From NCBI GenBank assembly GCA_910573755.1, contig CAJTBO010000015.1, forward strand, positions 42,237 through 106,236: DNA of 64,000 nt. The letters are read 5' to 3'. The position numbers and the translations under genes were made by a program. The stretch is from Lachnospiraceae bacterium. Lineage in GTDB: Bacteria; Bacillota; Clostridia; Lachnospirales; Lachnospiraceae. Shown piece by piece: positions 36,212 to 45,077 of this stretch; position 1 is the first letter of the stretch, and each line of letters starts with the position of its first letter. Under the pieces are notes generated by a model. The model was not told where the DNA came from and did no database searches. It saw only the letters and a list, made by a program, of their open reading frames with translations.

Positions 36212-36730
36212 ATGCTGCGGATATTGGGGATTCTGGCGGTCATAGCAGGAAGCAGCGGCTGTGCCCTGCGCATTGTAAGAGAACGTGCCGAATATCTGGA
36301 GAGGTGCAGGTCATGGCAGGAACTGTTCGAACTGATGGAACATGAGATCGCCTTTCAGAAGTCTTCCCTGCCGGAGATATGCGAGAGGGCAGGCACCCGC
36401 CTGTCGGGAAACAGGAAACTTTTTCTGGACAGGATAGGCAGGGCTTTTGAGGAAGACGGCGGCGAGACTTTGGGGGAGATCTGGCGGAGGGAGGTAAAGC
36501 TGATCTTCCGGAAGGAACCTGTAAAAAAGGAACTGGAAAAAGAGGTGGAGGAACTGGGCGGGCGGCTTTGCTTTGAGGACGGCGGCCTGCAGAGAAAAAT
36601 ACTGCAGGATATGGAAAAGTACATAGGAAAACATCAAAAGGAGCAGGAGAATATCAGCAGGGAGAGAAATAAACTGACTTTGTGCGCCGGAGTAATGGGC
36701 GGTCTTCTTCTTACGATTCTTCTGCTCTGA
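36212..36730 (+). CDS. spoIIIAB: Stage III sporulation protein AB
   Basis: A 172-residue membrane protein with N- and C-terminal hydrophobic segments (LRILGILAVIAGSSGCALRI and LTLCAGVMGGLLLTILLL) and a helical soluble middle (CRSWQELFELMEHEIAFQKSSLPEI). SpoIIIAB resembles the type II secretion platform protein GspF and is thought to work with the AA ATPase. It follows AA by 12 bases with GAGGGAGG as ribosome binding site. Confidence 0.94.
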   Translation: MLRILGILAVIAGSSGCALRIVRERAEYLERCRSWQELFELMEHEIAFQKSSLPEICERAGTRLSGNRKLFLDRIGRAFEEDGGETLGEIWRREVKLIFRKEPVKKELEKEVEELGGRLCFEDGGLQRKILQDMEKYIGKHQKEQENISRERNKLTLCAGVMGGLLLTILLL

Positions 36731-36746
36731 GAGCCAAGATGGGAGG

Positions 36747-36947
36747 ATGGACGTGACAGTTAGTGTGATTTTTAAGATAGCGGCGGTAGGCATACTGGTT
36801 ACGATATTGGGACAGGTATTAAAACACAGCGGCAGGGAGGAGCAGGCTTTTCTGGTATCTCTGGCAGGGCTTATTCTGGTGCTGACCTGGATCATGCCCT
36901 ATATTTATGATCTGTTTATGTCTATCCAGAATCTGTTTTCACTGTGA
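36747..36947 (+). CDS. spoIIIAC: Stage III sporulation protein AC
   Basis: A 66-residue protein with two membrane helices (SVIFKIAAVGILVTILGQVL and AFLVSLAGLILVLTWIMPY) separated by a short KHSGREEQ loop, the standard SpoIIIAC form. It lies 16 bases after spoIIIAB. Function within the channel is not known in detail. Confidence 0.95.
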   Translation: MDVTVSVIFKIAAVGILVTILGQVLKHSGREEQAFLVSLAGLILVLTWIMPYIYDLFMSIQNLFSL

Positions 36948-37080
36948 GGAGCTGTGTGAACTCTCGGCGATCCTGTCCTGCTTCAAGTATGCGTCGGCGT
37001 GATATGGGACAAGGAAGAGCCGGGAGAATTGTCAGGGTAAAAAGGGCCCGGGGTCCGGGCATGGAAAGCGGGGGCAGGAG

Positions 37081-37464
37081 ATGATCGTTATCAAAATATG
37101 TCTGTTGGGCGTGCTGGCGGTGCTTTTAGCACTGCAGTTTAAAATACTGAGGCCGGAATATGCCGCATATATCGGTGTGGCATGCGGCGGGCTGATCTGT
37201 GTGTTTATCGTGGAATATCTGTCCAGAGTGTTTCAGCAGTTCGGACAGCTTCAGCAGTATGTTTCGGCAAACCGGGAATACCTGAACATCCTTCTGAAGA
37301 TGATCGGTATTACCTATATCTGTGAGTTCAGCGCCGGTATCTGCAGGGATGCGGGATTTCAGACGATCGCAGGACAGATAGAGGTATTCGGGAAAGTCTG
37401 CATTTTGTTGTTCGGTCTGCCGATCGTGATCTCGCTGCTGCAGACGATAGGGAATTTCGCATGA
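37081..37464 (+). CDS. spoIIIAD: Stage III sporulation protein AD
   Basis: A 127-residue polytopic protein with several helices and the segment ILLKMIGITYICEFSAGICRDAGF, characteristic of SpoIIIAD. A 133-base gap separates it from spoIIIAC, unusually long inside this operon. The gap contains a small GC hairpin (GCCCGGGGTCCGGGC near 37049) and no gene that I can see. The stop overlaps the spoIIIAE start (ATGA). Confidence 0.94.
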   Translation: MIVIKICLLGVLAVLLALQFKILRPEYAAYIGVACGGLICVFIVEYLSRVFQQFGQLQQYVSANREYLNILLKMIGITYICEFSAGICRDAGFQTIAGQIEVFGKVCILLFGLPIVISLLQTIGNFA

Positions 37465-38654
37465 AAAAACATACGTTATTTATTATTTGTACAGAGTTTT
37501 TTCTGTTGTTTGTCCTGTCTGATATAAAATGCATGGCAGCCTTTCCGGAGGAAGCGCAGGCGGCGGAGGAGAAAGGGGCTCTGGAGGGGATTCCGGAGGA
37601 ACTGAGCAGCCTCTGGAATGAAAACTATATGCAGGAGATCACGGACTATCTGGATGATGCCTACGGAAAAAATGAACTGGATACAGGAAAATTATGGCGG
37701 GAGATACTGGCAGGAAATTTAAAGGAGAGTATAAGGGAATTTGGAATGCAGGCGATCAAAAATCTGTTTTTCGAATTTTCGGCGGGACGGGAGATATTTA
37801 TGAACATTCTGCTGCTTGCGGTATTGTCCGCTCTGTTTACGGTGGTGATGGATATCGTGGAAAACCGGCAGGTTTCGCATCTGGGCTTTTATTTTCTGTA
37901 TTTACTGCTCTGTATCATGCTGAGCAGAGTATTCCGGAGTATTTATCTGGAGACGGAGCAGATTTTATTGTCCATAACGGATTTTGTCAAGATATTGATC
38001 CCTGCCTATGCGGCGGCGCTGGGGATGACAAACGGTCAGGCGACGGCGGCTGTATACTATGAAGGAATCCTGTTTGTGATCTGGTGCGTGGAGGAGATAT
38101 TCTGTCATATCGCCCTGCCGGGGATAGAATTGTATATGCTGATGGCAGTCATGAACGGCATATGGAGCGGGGAGAGGCTGGCGGGGATTCTGCAGAGCCT
38201 GAAGCGGGGAATAGAATTTTTATTAAAGGCTGTACTCTGGATCGTTGGCAGTCTGGGTATCCTGCAAGCATTGATAACACCTGTTATTGATTCTTTGAAA
38301 TGGAATGCTGCGAAGAAGGTGGCAGGGATGGTTCCGGGAGTGGGAAATATTTCGGAAGGTGTGTCGGAAATTTTTGTGGGTTCCGCCATTCTGATCAGAA
38401 ACGGTGTCGGCATTTTTTTTACGGTGACGCTGCTGTTTCTGTGTCTGGTTCCCCTGTGCAAGATTTTTGTGCTGGCAGGCTGCCTGAAACTTTCCTCGGC
38501 GCTGGGGGCGTTAGTGAACCATTCGAGGATGACTGCCTGTTCGGACAAGGTGGCGGAGGCGTCTTTTCTGCTGTGTAAGGTACTGCTGACCGGTATGGGG
38601 CTGTTTTTACTGAGTATCGCCATTTCGGTGCTGGCGGTGAACCGGAATATGTGA
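37461..38654 (+). CDS. spoIIIAE: Stage III sporulation protein AE
   Basis: A 397-residue membrane protein with an N-terminal signal-like helix, an extracytoplasmic stretch of about 30-95, and a membrane part of six to eight helices. The segments LIPAYAAALGMTNGQATAAVYYEGILF and VPGVGNISEGVSEIFVGSAILIRNGVG are typical of SpoIIIAE. The start is coupled to spoIIIAD. The last codons and the stop form the first copy of a 67-base-period repeat that continues into the next gap. Confidence 0.95.
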   Translation: MKKHTLFIICTEFFLLFVLSDIKCMAAFPEEAQAAEEKGALEGIPEELSSLWNENYMQEITDYLDDAYGKNELDTGKLWREILAGNLKESIREFGMQAIKNLFFEFSAGREIFMNILLLAVLSALFTVVMDIVENRQVSHLGFYFLYLLLCIMLSRVFRSIYLETEQILLSITDFVKILIPAYAAALGMTNGQATAAVYYEGILFVIWCVEEIFCHIALPGIELYMLMAVMNGIWSGERLAGILQSLKRGIEFLLKAVLWIVGSLGILQALITPVIDSLKWNAAKKVAGMVPGVGNISEGVSEIFVGSAILIRNGVGIFFTVTLLFLCLVPLCKIFVLAGCLKLSSALGALVNHSRMTACSDKVAEASFLLCKVLLTGMGLFLLSIAISVLAVNRNM

Positions 38655-38805
38655 GCGGCGGCGAAATGCCGTGGACTGCCCGGTCGTCTCGCTTCCCGCA
38701 TACGTGAGCCGGAATAAGTGACCGGCAGCGAAATGCCGGTAGGATGTGAGGTATCCCGGCTTAACAGCAGGTAAACCGGAATAAGTGACGGGCGGCGAAA
38801 TGCGG
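38642..38805 (+). repeat. Tandem repeat of 67-bp period overlapping the spoIIIAE stop
   Basis: A 30-bp conserved block (CCGGAATAAGTGACCGGCAG then CGAAATGCCG) occurs at 38642-38671, 38709-38738 and 38776-38805, exactly 67 bases apart each time. The 37 bases between blocks have diverged. The first block contains the last codons and TGA of spoIIIAE. It fills most of the 222-base gap before spoIIIAF. Confidence 0.88.
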
Positions 38806-38876
38806 AAAAGGGATGCGGGCTGCGGATGGGACTGCGGGGAAAAACAGAGACTGCGGAGGATGGGGGATCGAAGGTT

Positions 38877-39605
38877 ATGCGGGAACAGATAAAGGAATTG
38901 TGCCTTTTTATGATATGCGGGCAGACACTGCTTCATTTTCAGAGCGGGAAAAAGTATGAAAAGATCTGCCGGATGATACTGGAACTTCTGGTGCTGGCGG
39001 GGGTCGTGGGAATGATCCTGAATTTTCTTCAGTCTCTCGGCATCCGGAAAGGAGATATGCCGGCAGCCGGCGGGGCAGTGACAAATATGCAGCGCAGTAT
39101 GGAGGAAGCCCTTTTGAAGCAGCTGGATATGGACAGCCTGGAGGAAGAGTTTATGTCCGGGATCTCAATGGAGAGTCTGGTGGAAAAGTATACGCTGCAG
39201 GAGGTGAAGGCAAAATATGACGGGTTTGCCGGGCAGTATGGATTTGAGATAGAGGAAATGGAACAGACAGGTGATATGCTGCGGGTGTCTGTAAAAAAGA
39301 CAGGTGATCTTTCCGGGGCGGGGGAAACGGGCGCGGAAGCAAAAGGCACGGCGTCCGGCGGGGAGGCGGCGCAGGGAGAGGCTGCCGGTGCGGGAGATAC
39401 GCAGGAAACCGCCGGGATCAGGAGGGTGGAGATCGAAAAGATTGATATCGGCGGGGAAAAAGAGCCGGCGCCTGCAGAGATGCACGGACAGGAAATACAG
39501 GAAAATACCGAAGCGGACCAGGACGGGCTGGAGGTGTTTCGCAGGCAGCTTGCCCTTGTTTTTGCAATGGATGAGGAGAAACTGGAGGTGATTTTAATTG
39601 ACTGA
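38877..39605 (+). CDS. spoIIIAF: Stage III sporulation protein AF
   Basis: A 242-residue protein with two N-terminal membrane helices (IKELCLFMICGQTLLHF and ILELLVLAGVVGMILNF) and a soluble part with the ring-forming-type fold (VKAKYDGFAGQYGFEIEEMEQTGDMLRVSVKK). An alanine/glycine/glutamate-rich insert lies near 145-175, and the C-terminus ends in LEVFRRQLALVFAMDEEKLEV. The ATG at 38877 places the start just before the first helix. An ATG at 38826 would lie in repeat-derived sequence. It overlaps spoIIIAG by eight bases. Confidence 0.9.
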   Translation: MREQIKELCLFMICGQTLLHFQSGKKYEKICRMILELLVLAGVVGMILNFLQSLGIRKGDMPAAGGAVTNMQRSMEEALLKQLDMDSLEEEFMSGISMESLVEKYTLQEVKAKYDGFAGQYGFEIEEMEQTGDMLRVSVKKTGDLSGAGETGAEAKGTASGGEAAQGEAAGAGDTQETAGIRRVEIEKIDIGGEKEPAPAEMHGQEIQENTEADQDGLEVFRRQLALVFAMDEEKLEVILID

Positions 39606-40272
39606 AAAAGTCATTGAGAAATGGAAGCTGAAGCTCCGCAATATGAAAAAAGAGGATTATATCGTACTTGTGCTGATAGGAGTGCTTCTTCTGATCATCT
39701 CCTTGCCCACGGACAGGGAAAAAGATGCGAAAGGAAATATCAGTATTTCCGGGGAAGAAAACGGGCAGGAAGGAGGGAAAGCGGCGAAAATAGAAAGCGG
39801 TACGGAGGAAAATACGGAAAAAACAGAGGAAAAGACAGGGGGTTTAAATAAAAACACATGTTATGATATTGATTCTTATGTGGAAAACCTGGAAAAACGC
39901 GTGGAGGAGATGCTTTCCGGAATGGCGGGAGCGGGAAAGGTACAGGTGATGATCACTGTCTCCGATACAGGTACGGAGATACTGGAAAAGGACACGGAGA
40001 TCAATGCGGCGGATCTGGAGGAGACGGATGACGCCGGAGGCAGGAGAAAAAATACGGAAAGCGGACAGCGGGAGGAAGCCGTTTATTTCAGGGACGCAGA
40101 GGGAAACGAAATACCCTATGTGGTGCAGAGAAAGCTTCCCGAGGTGACGGGAGTAGTGGTCATCGCGGAAGGAGCGGGAAATGAAACGGTAAAAGAAAAT
40201 ATAATTGGTGCAGTTGGAGTATTATTTAATTTGAACGAGCATAGAATAAAAGTAATCAGAATGAAATCTTAA
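39598..40272 (+). CDS. spoIIIAG: Stage III sporulation protein AG
   Basis: A 224-residue protein with one membrane helix (about 20-37, IVLVLIGVLLLIISL), a low-complexity glutamate/lysine linker and the ring-building domain (VENLEKRVEEMLSGMAGAGKVQVMITVSDTGTEI, ending VGVLFNLNEHRIKVI). SpoIIIAG forms the large ring of the channel in the intermembrane space. The start is a TTG with GGAGGTG at ideal spacing, inside the end of spoIIIAF. Confidence 0.94.
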   Translation: MTEKVIEKWKLKLRNMKKEDYIVLVLIGVLLLIISLPTDREKDAKGNISISGEENGQEGGKAAKIESGTEENTEKTEEKTGGLNKNTCYDIDSYVENLEKRVEEMLSGMAGAGKVQVMITVSDTGTEILEKDTEINAADLEETDDAGGRRKNTESGQREEAVYFRDAEGNEIPYVVQRKLPEVTGVVVIAEGAGNETVKENIIGAVGVLFNLNEHRIKVIRMKS

Positions 40273-40285
40273 AGGGGAGAGAGGT

Positions 40286-41077
40286 TTGAAAAAAATATTT
40301 AAAAAGAATCAGCTTATGATAACGGCTTTAGCCCTGATGATCGCGGTTGCAGGTTATCTGCATTTTTCCGGTGACGTATCGGATCAGATCACCATATCAG
40401 AGGGGGAAGGCGAGGAACAGGCAGAGAATACCGCGTCAGAGGCGGCGAATATGATAGAATATACAGTAGAAGATACATATACGGCGGATGAACTGGCAGA
40501 GATGGATGTGAACAGTGATATGAGCGCCACCGACGGGGAGGCGGCCATGCTGGACATTTCCGATGAGGATATGCTGACGGATATCGAGAGTCTGGACAGT
40601 GAAGTGGCGGATATCGATGACGGTTATGAGGATGAGCTGGCTTCCATAGAGAGTATGCTGGCAGAGAGCTCGGATGTAGAGGAAGGCGAAGTACCGGGAG
40701 AGGCGGTGTTTACGGCTGCGGTCAATGTCAATACCCTGCAGGGCGCAAAGCTGATGAAGGAGCAGACCAGAGCGGAAAACAAGGCGGCGCTCATGCAGAT
40801 CATCAACAGCACGAACATAGCGGATGATCAGAAACAGGTCGCGTTAAACAGCATCGTCGGTCTGACGGAGACGGCGGAAAAGGAAATGTCTGCGGAAATA
40901 CTGCTTGAGGCGAGGGGATTTGAGGATGCGGTGGTCAGCATCACCGGAGATACGGTGGATGTGGTGGTATCCAGCGCGGATCTGTCCGATTCCCAGCGGG
41001 CGCAGATCGAAGATATCGTGATGCGAAAGACGGGAACACCGATCGAAAATATTGTGATCAGTACCACTTTGAATTAG
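40286..41077 (+). CDS. spoIIIAH: Stage III sporulation protein AH
   Basis: A 263-residue protein with one membrane helix (about 5-22, LMITALALMIAVAGYL), a long acidic spacer with DISDEDMLTDIESLDSEVADI, and a C-terminal ring domain related to SpoIIIAG and YscJ/FliF (SAEILLEARGFEDAVVSITGDTVDVVV). SpoIIIAH is the mother-cell partner of forespore SpoIIQ. The start is a TTG behind AAAGGGGAGAGAGG. The gene ends the operon before a terminator. Confidence 0.95.
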   Translation: MKKIFKKNQLMITALALMIAVAGYLHFSGDVSDQITISEGEGEEQAENTASEAANMIEYTVEDTYTADELAEMDVNSDMSATDGEAAMLDISDEDMLTDIESLDSEVADIDDGYEDELASIESMLAESSDVEEGEVPGEAVFTAAVNVNTLQGAKLMKEQTRAENKAALMQIINSTNIADDQKQVALNSIVGLTETAEKEMSAEILLEARGFEDAVVSITGDTVDVVVSSADLSDSQRAQIEDIVMRKTGTPIENIVISTTLN

Positions 41078-41120
41078 AATAAATATGTGATATACTACCA
41101 ATACTGGCGTCTGAAAAGGG

Positions 41121-41149
41121 AAACAGGGAGCAGCCTTACTCCCTGTTTT
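41121..41149 (+). terminator. Rho-independent terminator after the spoIIIA operon
   Basis: AAACAGGGAG (41121-41130) and CTCCCTGTTTT (41139-41149) form a strong stem ending in T. Confidence 0.88.
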
Positions 41150-41202
41150 GCCTGTGTACCCGGGGGTACCTGTTCAGTATATAGAAACCGGAGGAAACCG
41201 AA

Positions 41203-42798
41203 GTGACAGATTATACAAAGGAAATTAACCGAAGAAGGACATTTGCTATTATATCCCACCCGGATGCGGGTAAAACAACACTGACAGAGAAATTTTTATT
41301 GTACGGCGGCGCGATCAATCTGGCGGGCAGCGTAAAGGGAAAAGCCACGGCAAGACATGCGGTGTCGGACTGGATGGAGATCGAGAAGGAGAGAGGTATT
41401 TCCGTCACCTCCTCCGTGCTGCAGTTTGAATATGACGGTTGCTGCATTAATATTCTGGATACGCCGGGGCATCAGGACTTTTCGGAGGATACCTACAGGA
41501 CGCTGATGGCGGCGGATTCCGCGGTGATGGTCATAGACGCGTCAAAGGGCGTGGAGGCGCAGACGAGGAAGCTGTTCAAGGTCTGCGCCATGCGTCATAT
41601 TCCGATCTTTACCTTTATCAATAAGATGGACCGGGACGCAAACGATACCTTTGACCTGTTAGACGAGGTGGAAAAGGAACTGGGGATTGCTACCTGCCCC
41701 GTTAACTGGCCGATCGGTTCGGGAAAGGGATTTAAGGGGGTCTATGACCGGGACGGAAATAAGGTTGTCACCTACTCCGACACGGAAAAAGGGACAAGGG
41801 AAGGGATCTCCAGAGAGATCTCCCTTGAGGATCGGGAGGAGCTTTCGGCTGCTCTGGGAACGGAGGCCATGGACAAGCTGCTGGAGGAACTGGAGCTTTT
41901 AGACGGCGCGGGGGCGGAATTTGATCTCGAGGAGGTTCGGCGCGGCGATCTGACGCCGGTATTTTTCGGATCGGCTTTGACCAATTTCGGCGTGGAGATC
42001 TTTCTGCGGCATTTTCTGGAGATGGCGACAACACCGCTGCCAAGAAAAGCGGATATCGGGCTGCTGCTGCCGACGGAACATGAATTTTCCGCCTTTGTCT
42101 TTAAAATACAGGCGAATATGAACAAAGCGCACAGGGACAGGATTGCCTTTATGCGGATCTGTTCCGGAAAATACGATGCGGCGATGGAGGTACGGCATGT
42201 GCAGAGCGGCAGAGTCATGCGGCTTTCCCAGCCCCAGCAGATCATGGCGGACGAGCGGAAGATACTGACGGAGGCTTATGCGGGGGACATTATCGGTGTT
42301 TTTGATCCGGGCATCTTTTCCATCGGCGATACGCTCTGTATGCCGAAGGAGAACTTTCAATATGAAGGGATCCCTACTTTTGCGCCGGAGCATTTTGCCA
42401 GAGTGCGCCAGATGGATACGATGAAGCGGAAACAGTTTATCAAAGGGATCAGCCAGATCGCCCAGGAGGGCGCCATTCAGGTCTTTCAGGAACTGGCGGG
42501 CGGTATGGAGGAGATCATCGTTGGCGTGGTGGGCGTCTTGCAGTTTGAGGTATTAAAATACCGGCTGGAAAACGAATACCGGGTCGAGATTGCCTTAGAG
42601 CAGCTTCCTTATGAATATATCCGCTGGATCGAGAATAAGGACGAGGTCGATGTGGCAAGGCTTCAGGGAACTTCCGATATGAAGAAGATTCAGGATCTGA
42701 AGGGGAACCCGCTGCTCCTGTTTGTGAATGAGTGGAGCATCCGGATGACCTGCGAGCGCAATGAAGGACTGAAACTGTCCGAGTTCGGAAGGAACTAG
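41203..42798 (+). CDS. prfC: Peptide chain release factor 3
   Basis: RF3 is the GTPase that removes RF1/RF2 from the ribosome after termination. The 531-residue product has G1 SHPDAGKTTLTE, the switch segment EKERGISVTSS that distinguishes RF3, G3 DTPGHQDF and G4 NKMD, then the beta-barrel domains (TPVFFGSALTNFGVEIFL, AFVFKIQANMNKAHRDR). Length is standard. The start is a GTG behind GGAGGAAAC. It is monocistronic in appearance. Confidence 0.96.
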   Translation: MTDYTKEINRRRTFAIISHPDAGKTTLTEKFLLYGGAINLAGSVKGKATARHAVSDWMEIEKERGISVTSSVLQFEYDGCCINILDTPGHQDFSEDTYRTLMAADSAVMVIDASKGVEAQTRKLFKVCAMRHIPIFTFINKMDRDANDTFDLLDEVEKELGIATCPVNWPIGSGKGFKGVYDRDGNKVVTYSDTEKGTREGISREISLEDREELSAALGTEAMDKLLEELELLDGAGAEFDLEEVRRGDLTPVFFGSALTNFGVEIFLRHFLEMATTPLPRKADIGLLLPTEHEFSAFVFKIQANMNKAHRDRIAFMRICSGKYDAAMEVRHVQSGRVMRLSQPQQIMADERKILTEAYAGDIIGVFDPGIFSIGDTLCMPKENFQYEGIPTFAPEHFARVRQMDTMKRKQFIKGISQIAQEGAIQVFQELAGGMEEIIVGVVGVLQFEVLKYRLENEYRVEIALEQLPYEYIRWIENKDEVDVARLQGTSDMKKIQDLKGNPLLLFVNEWSIRMTCERNEGLKLSEFGRN

Positions 42799-42847
42799 GA
42801 GATATGATCGATTGTTATTGTGACGGAAAGGTATAATAATAAATAAC

Positions 42848-44242
42848 ATGCGTTTTTTTATTGAAAAGAAGGAAGACGGGGAAAACAGGAAAAGGAGAGG
42901 GAGGATAAAGCAGGCGCTGATCGTCCTGCCGGTGTTTTTGTGCTGCATGCTCTTTCTTGCCGGGTGCGGCGGGATCACGGATTTTCCGGAGGGTTCGCCG
43001 GAAACGGATTCACAGGAACTGAGTGAAGAGGAGGACAGGGAAGAAGGAACGGAAGATGAGGAGGCGGTATCGGAAGAAGCGGTTTCTGCGGAGGATGCTG
43101 ACGGTGTCGAAGGGATTCAGATCGAAGGAAATCAGGTCGAGGAAGGAAATAAAAGCCTCTCAGGGGATGAACTGGAGAGGAAGCGGGAGGAGATCGGGCT
43201 TTCGGAAGCCGGTATGATAGGACTTTTGGAGGCGCAGTCCGGCAACTACTATTTTGAACAGTTGAGCGGCCCGGAAAAAAATCTTTATGTGGAATGTTAT
43301 CAGATTCTGGCAGTGCAGGCGGAGGAGATCCTTATTTCGACAACGGATGCGGAGGTTCTGCCGAGAGTCTATCAATGTGTTATCAATGACCATCCGGAAT
43401 TTTTTTATTTGAACGGTTATACCTATACACAGTATACGAGAAATGAAGAAGTACAGTATATTACCTTTTCCGGCAGGTATATTTATGATGCGGCAGAGGT
43501 GGCAAGGCGGCAGAAGGTGATCGATGCGGAGGTGGAAAAACGGGTCGGCGCCCTGACGGGGTATGATGAGTACGAGACGGTGAAGCTGGTTTATGAGGAT
43601 CTGATCCTCTCTACGGATTACAGCATGGATTCTGCGGATAATCAGAACATCTGCTCTGTTTTTCTGGATAAGAGATCGGTCTGTAACGGCTACGCCAAAG
43701 CGGCGCAGTATCTGTTGAACGATCTCGGCATTTCATGCATTATCGTAAACGGGACGACAAACGGTGATTCCCATGCATGGAATATTGTGGAGGTCGACGG
43801 GGCATATTATCATATGGATACTACCTGGGGCGATCCTTCTTATTATTCATCGACAGAGAGTGAAAAAGAAGGGGCGCCGGATATCGATTACAGTTATCTC
43901 TGCGTGACGGATGCGGAGATCAGAAAAAATCACAGTGTTGATCCGGAGTTTGCACTTCCCGCATGTACTTCCACGAAGGATAATTATTTCGTCAGAGAGG
44001 GCCTTTATCTGAACGGATACGAGGAAGGGAAGATCCGGGAGATCTTTGAGGCGGCGAAGGCACAGGGGAAAAATACCGTGGCGCTCAAAGCTTCCGACGG
44101 GCAGGCATATCGGGAGATTTTCCGGAATCTGATCGAAGAACAGAAGATTTTTGATTATTTTGGAACCTATACGGCGGACGGGGAATATAAGATCGCCTAC
44201 TCCGGAAATGAAGAGATGGGGACGATCAGTTTCTGGGAGTAA
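42848..44242 (+). CDS. Lipoprotein with transglutaminase-like domain
   Basis: A 464-residue surface lipoprotein. A lipobox (LFLAGC, cysteine near residue 40) follows a basic region and hydrophobic stretch. A low-complexity acidic linker of about 45-105 comes next. The transglutaminase-like core has the Cys-His-Asp triad in RSVCNGYAKA, GDSHAWNIVE and YHMDTTWGDPSY. Such domains in Clostridia act as proteases or crosslinkers on the cell surface; the substrate is unknown. A TATAAT at 42832-42837 is close to the start. The ribosome binding site is weak, so the exact start is uncertain. Confidence 0.88.
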   Translation: MRFFIEKKEDGENRKRRGRIKQALIVLPVFLCCMLFLAGCGGITDFPEGSPETDSQELSEEEDREEGTEDEEAVSEEAVSAEDADGVEGIQIEGNQVEEGNKSLSGDELERKREEIGLSEAGMIGLLEAQSGNYYFEQLSGPEKNLYVECYQILAVQAEEILISTTDAEVLPRVYQCVINDHPEFFYLNGYTYTQYTRNEEVQYITFSGRYIYDAAEVARRQKVIDAEVEKRVGALTGYDEYETVKLVYEDLILSTDYSMDSADNQNICSVFLDKRSVCNGYAKAAQYLLNDLGISCIIVNGTTNGDSHAWNIVEVDGAYYHMDTTWGDPSYYSSTESEKEGAPDIDYSYLCVTDAEIRKNHSVDPEFALPACTSTKDNYFVREGLYLNGYEEGKIREIFEAAKAQGKNTVALKASDGQAYREIFRNLIEEQKIFDYFGTYTADGEYKIAYSGNEEMGTISFWE

Positions 44243-44262
44243 GGAAATACGCGGTGACAGTA

Positions 44263-44458
44263 AAGCCGGGCGGACCGTTGCGATGCACAGTGACAAAGAA
44301 GCCGGGCAGCCGGACCGTTGCGATGCACGATGATAAAGAAGCCGGGCAGCCGGGCCGTTGCGATGCACGATGATAAAGAAGCCGGGTGCAGAACCGCTAT
44401 GATGCACGGTGATGAAGAAGCCGGGTGCAGAACCGTTATGATATGCGACGCTGACAAA
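44263..44458 (+). repeat. Tandem repeat of about 40 bp upstream of asp23
   Basis: Five units begin with AAGCCGGG at 44263, 44299, 44339, 44379 and 44418 (lengths 36, 40, 40, 39 and about 41). The shared core is AAGCCGGGCAGCCGGACCGT then TGCGATGCAC with GATGATAAAG. Units 2 and 3 are almost identical and the outer units have diverged. The gap from 44243 to 44618 holds this array and the asp23 promoter; short open frames across it have no family-like product. Confidence 0.88.
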
Positions 44459-44469
44459 AAAGATATGCT

Positions 44470-44497
44470 TTGCAAAACGGGAGTTTTTTGGTATACT
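44470..44497 (+). promoter_or_regulatory. Sigma-A promoter upstream of the asp23-nusB run
   Basis: TTGCAA (44470-44475) and TATACT (44492-44497) with 16 bases between them, directly after the repeat array. Confidence 0.7.
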
Positions 44498-44618
44498 GGT
44501 TTAAGTATATGCGGAATGGATATATATAAATGTCAGACGATTGCAGTTTGGAGAGAGAAACAGTTCGGGATCTTGAAGCGGAACAATTAAAATATCAAAT
44601 AAAACAGGAGAAGACGAA

Positions 44619-45008
44619 ATGAGCAAAGAAATGGAAAGACAAAGTCTGGAATTAAGAGAAGATGACAGCATGGGTTCTGTGAAGATCGCAGACGACGTGG
44701 TGGCGATGATCGCGGCGCTGGCGGCGACGGAGGTGGAAGGGGTTTCCTCCATGGTCGGAAATATCACCCACGAACTGATGAATAAAATGGGATATAAAAA
44801 TATAGCCAGAGGCGTGAAGGTAGAAGTATTCAATAAGAAGGTAAAGGTGGATATTTCCGTCAATATTGAATACGGCTATAATATTCCGACTACCGGACGG
44901 AATATCCAGACGAAGGTACAGAACGCGATCGAGAGTATGACAGGGCTGGAGGTAACGGATGTGAATATTCGGATTGCCGGCGTCAATATGGTGAAGGCGG
45001 CAAAATAG
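44619..45008 (+). CDS. Asp23/Gls24 family envelope stress protein
   Basis: A 129-residue protein of the Asp23 (alkaline shock) family. Diagnostic segments are GSVKIADDVVAMIAALAATEVEGVSSMVG and ARGVKVEVFNKKVKVDISVNIEYG, with VTDVNIRIAGVN near the end. Family members associate with the membrane and respond to envelope stress. In Firmicutes a copy (YqhY) stands directly before nusB, exactly as here. An ACAGGAGAAG ribosome binding site precedes the ATG. Confidence 0.95.
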   Translation: MSKEMERQSLELREDDSMGSVKIADDVVAMIAALAATEVEGVSSMVGNITHELMNKMGYKNIARGVKVEVFNKKVKVDISVNIEYGYNIPTTGRNIQTKVQNAIESMTGLEVTDVNIRIAGVNMVKAAK

Positions 45009-45077
45009 ACAAGACATCCATACAAAGTTACTTTTCAGGCACATGAGATAAAAGTATGTGGGATAACCGGAGATAAT

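Noticed and set aside
38642..38805. The 67-base-period blocks as a CRISPR array with 30-bp repeats and 37-bp spacers
   Set aside because: The sizes fit by chance, but there are only three blocks, the first overlaps the spoIIIAE coding end, the blocks are not identical and no cas genes are present.
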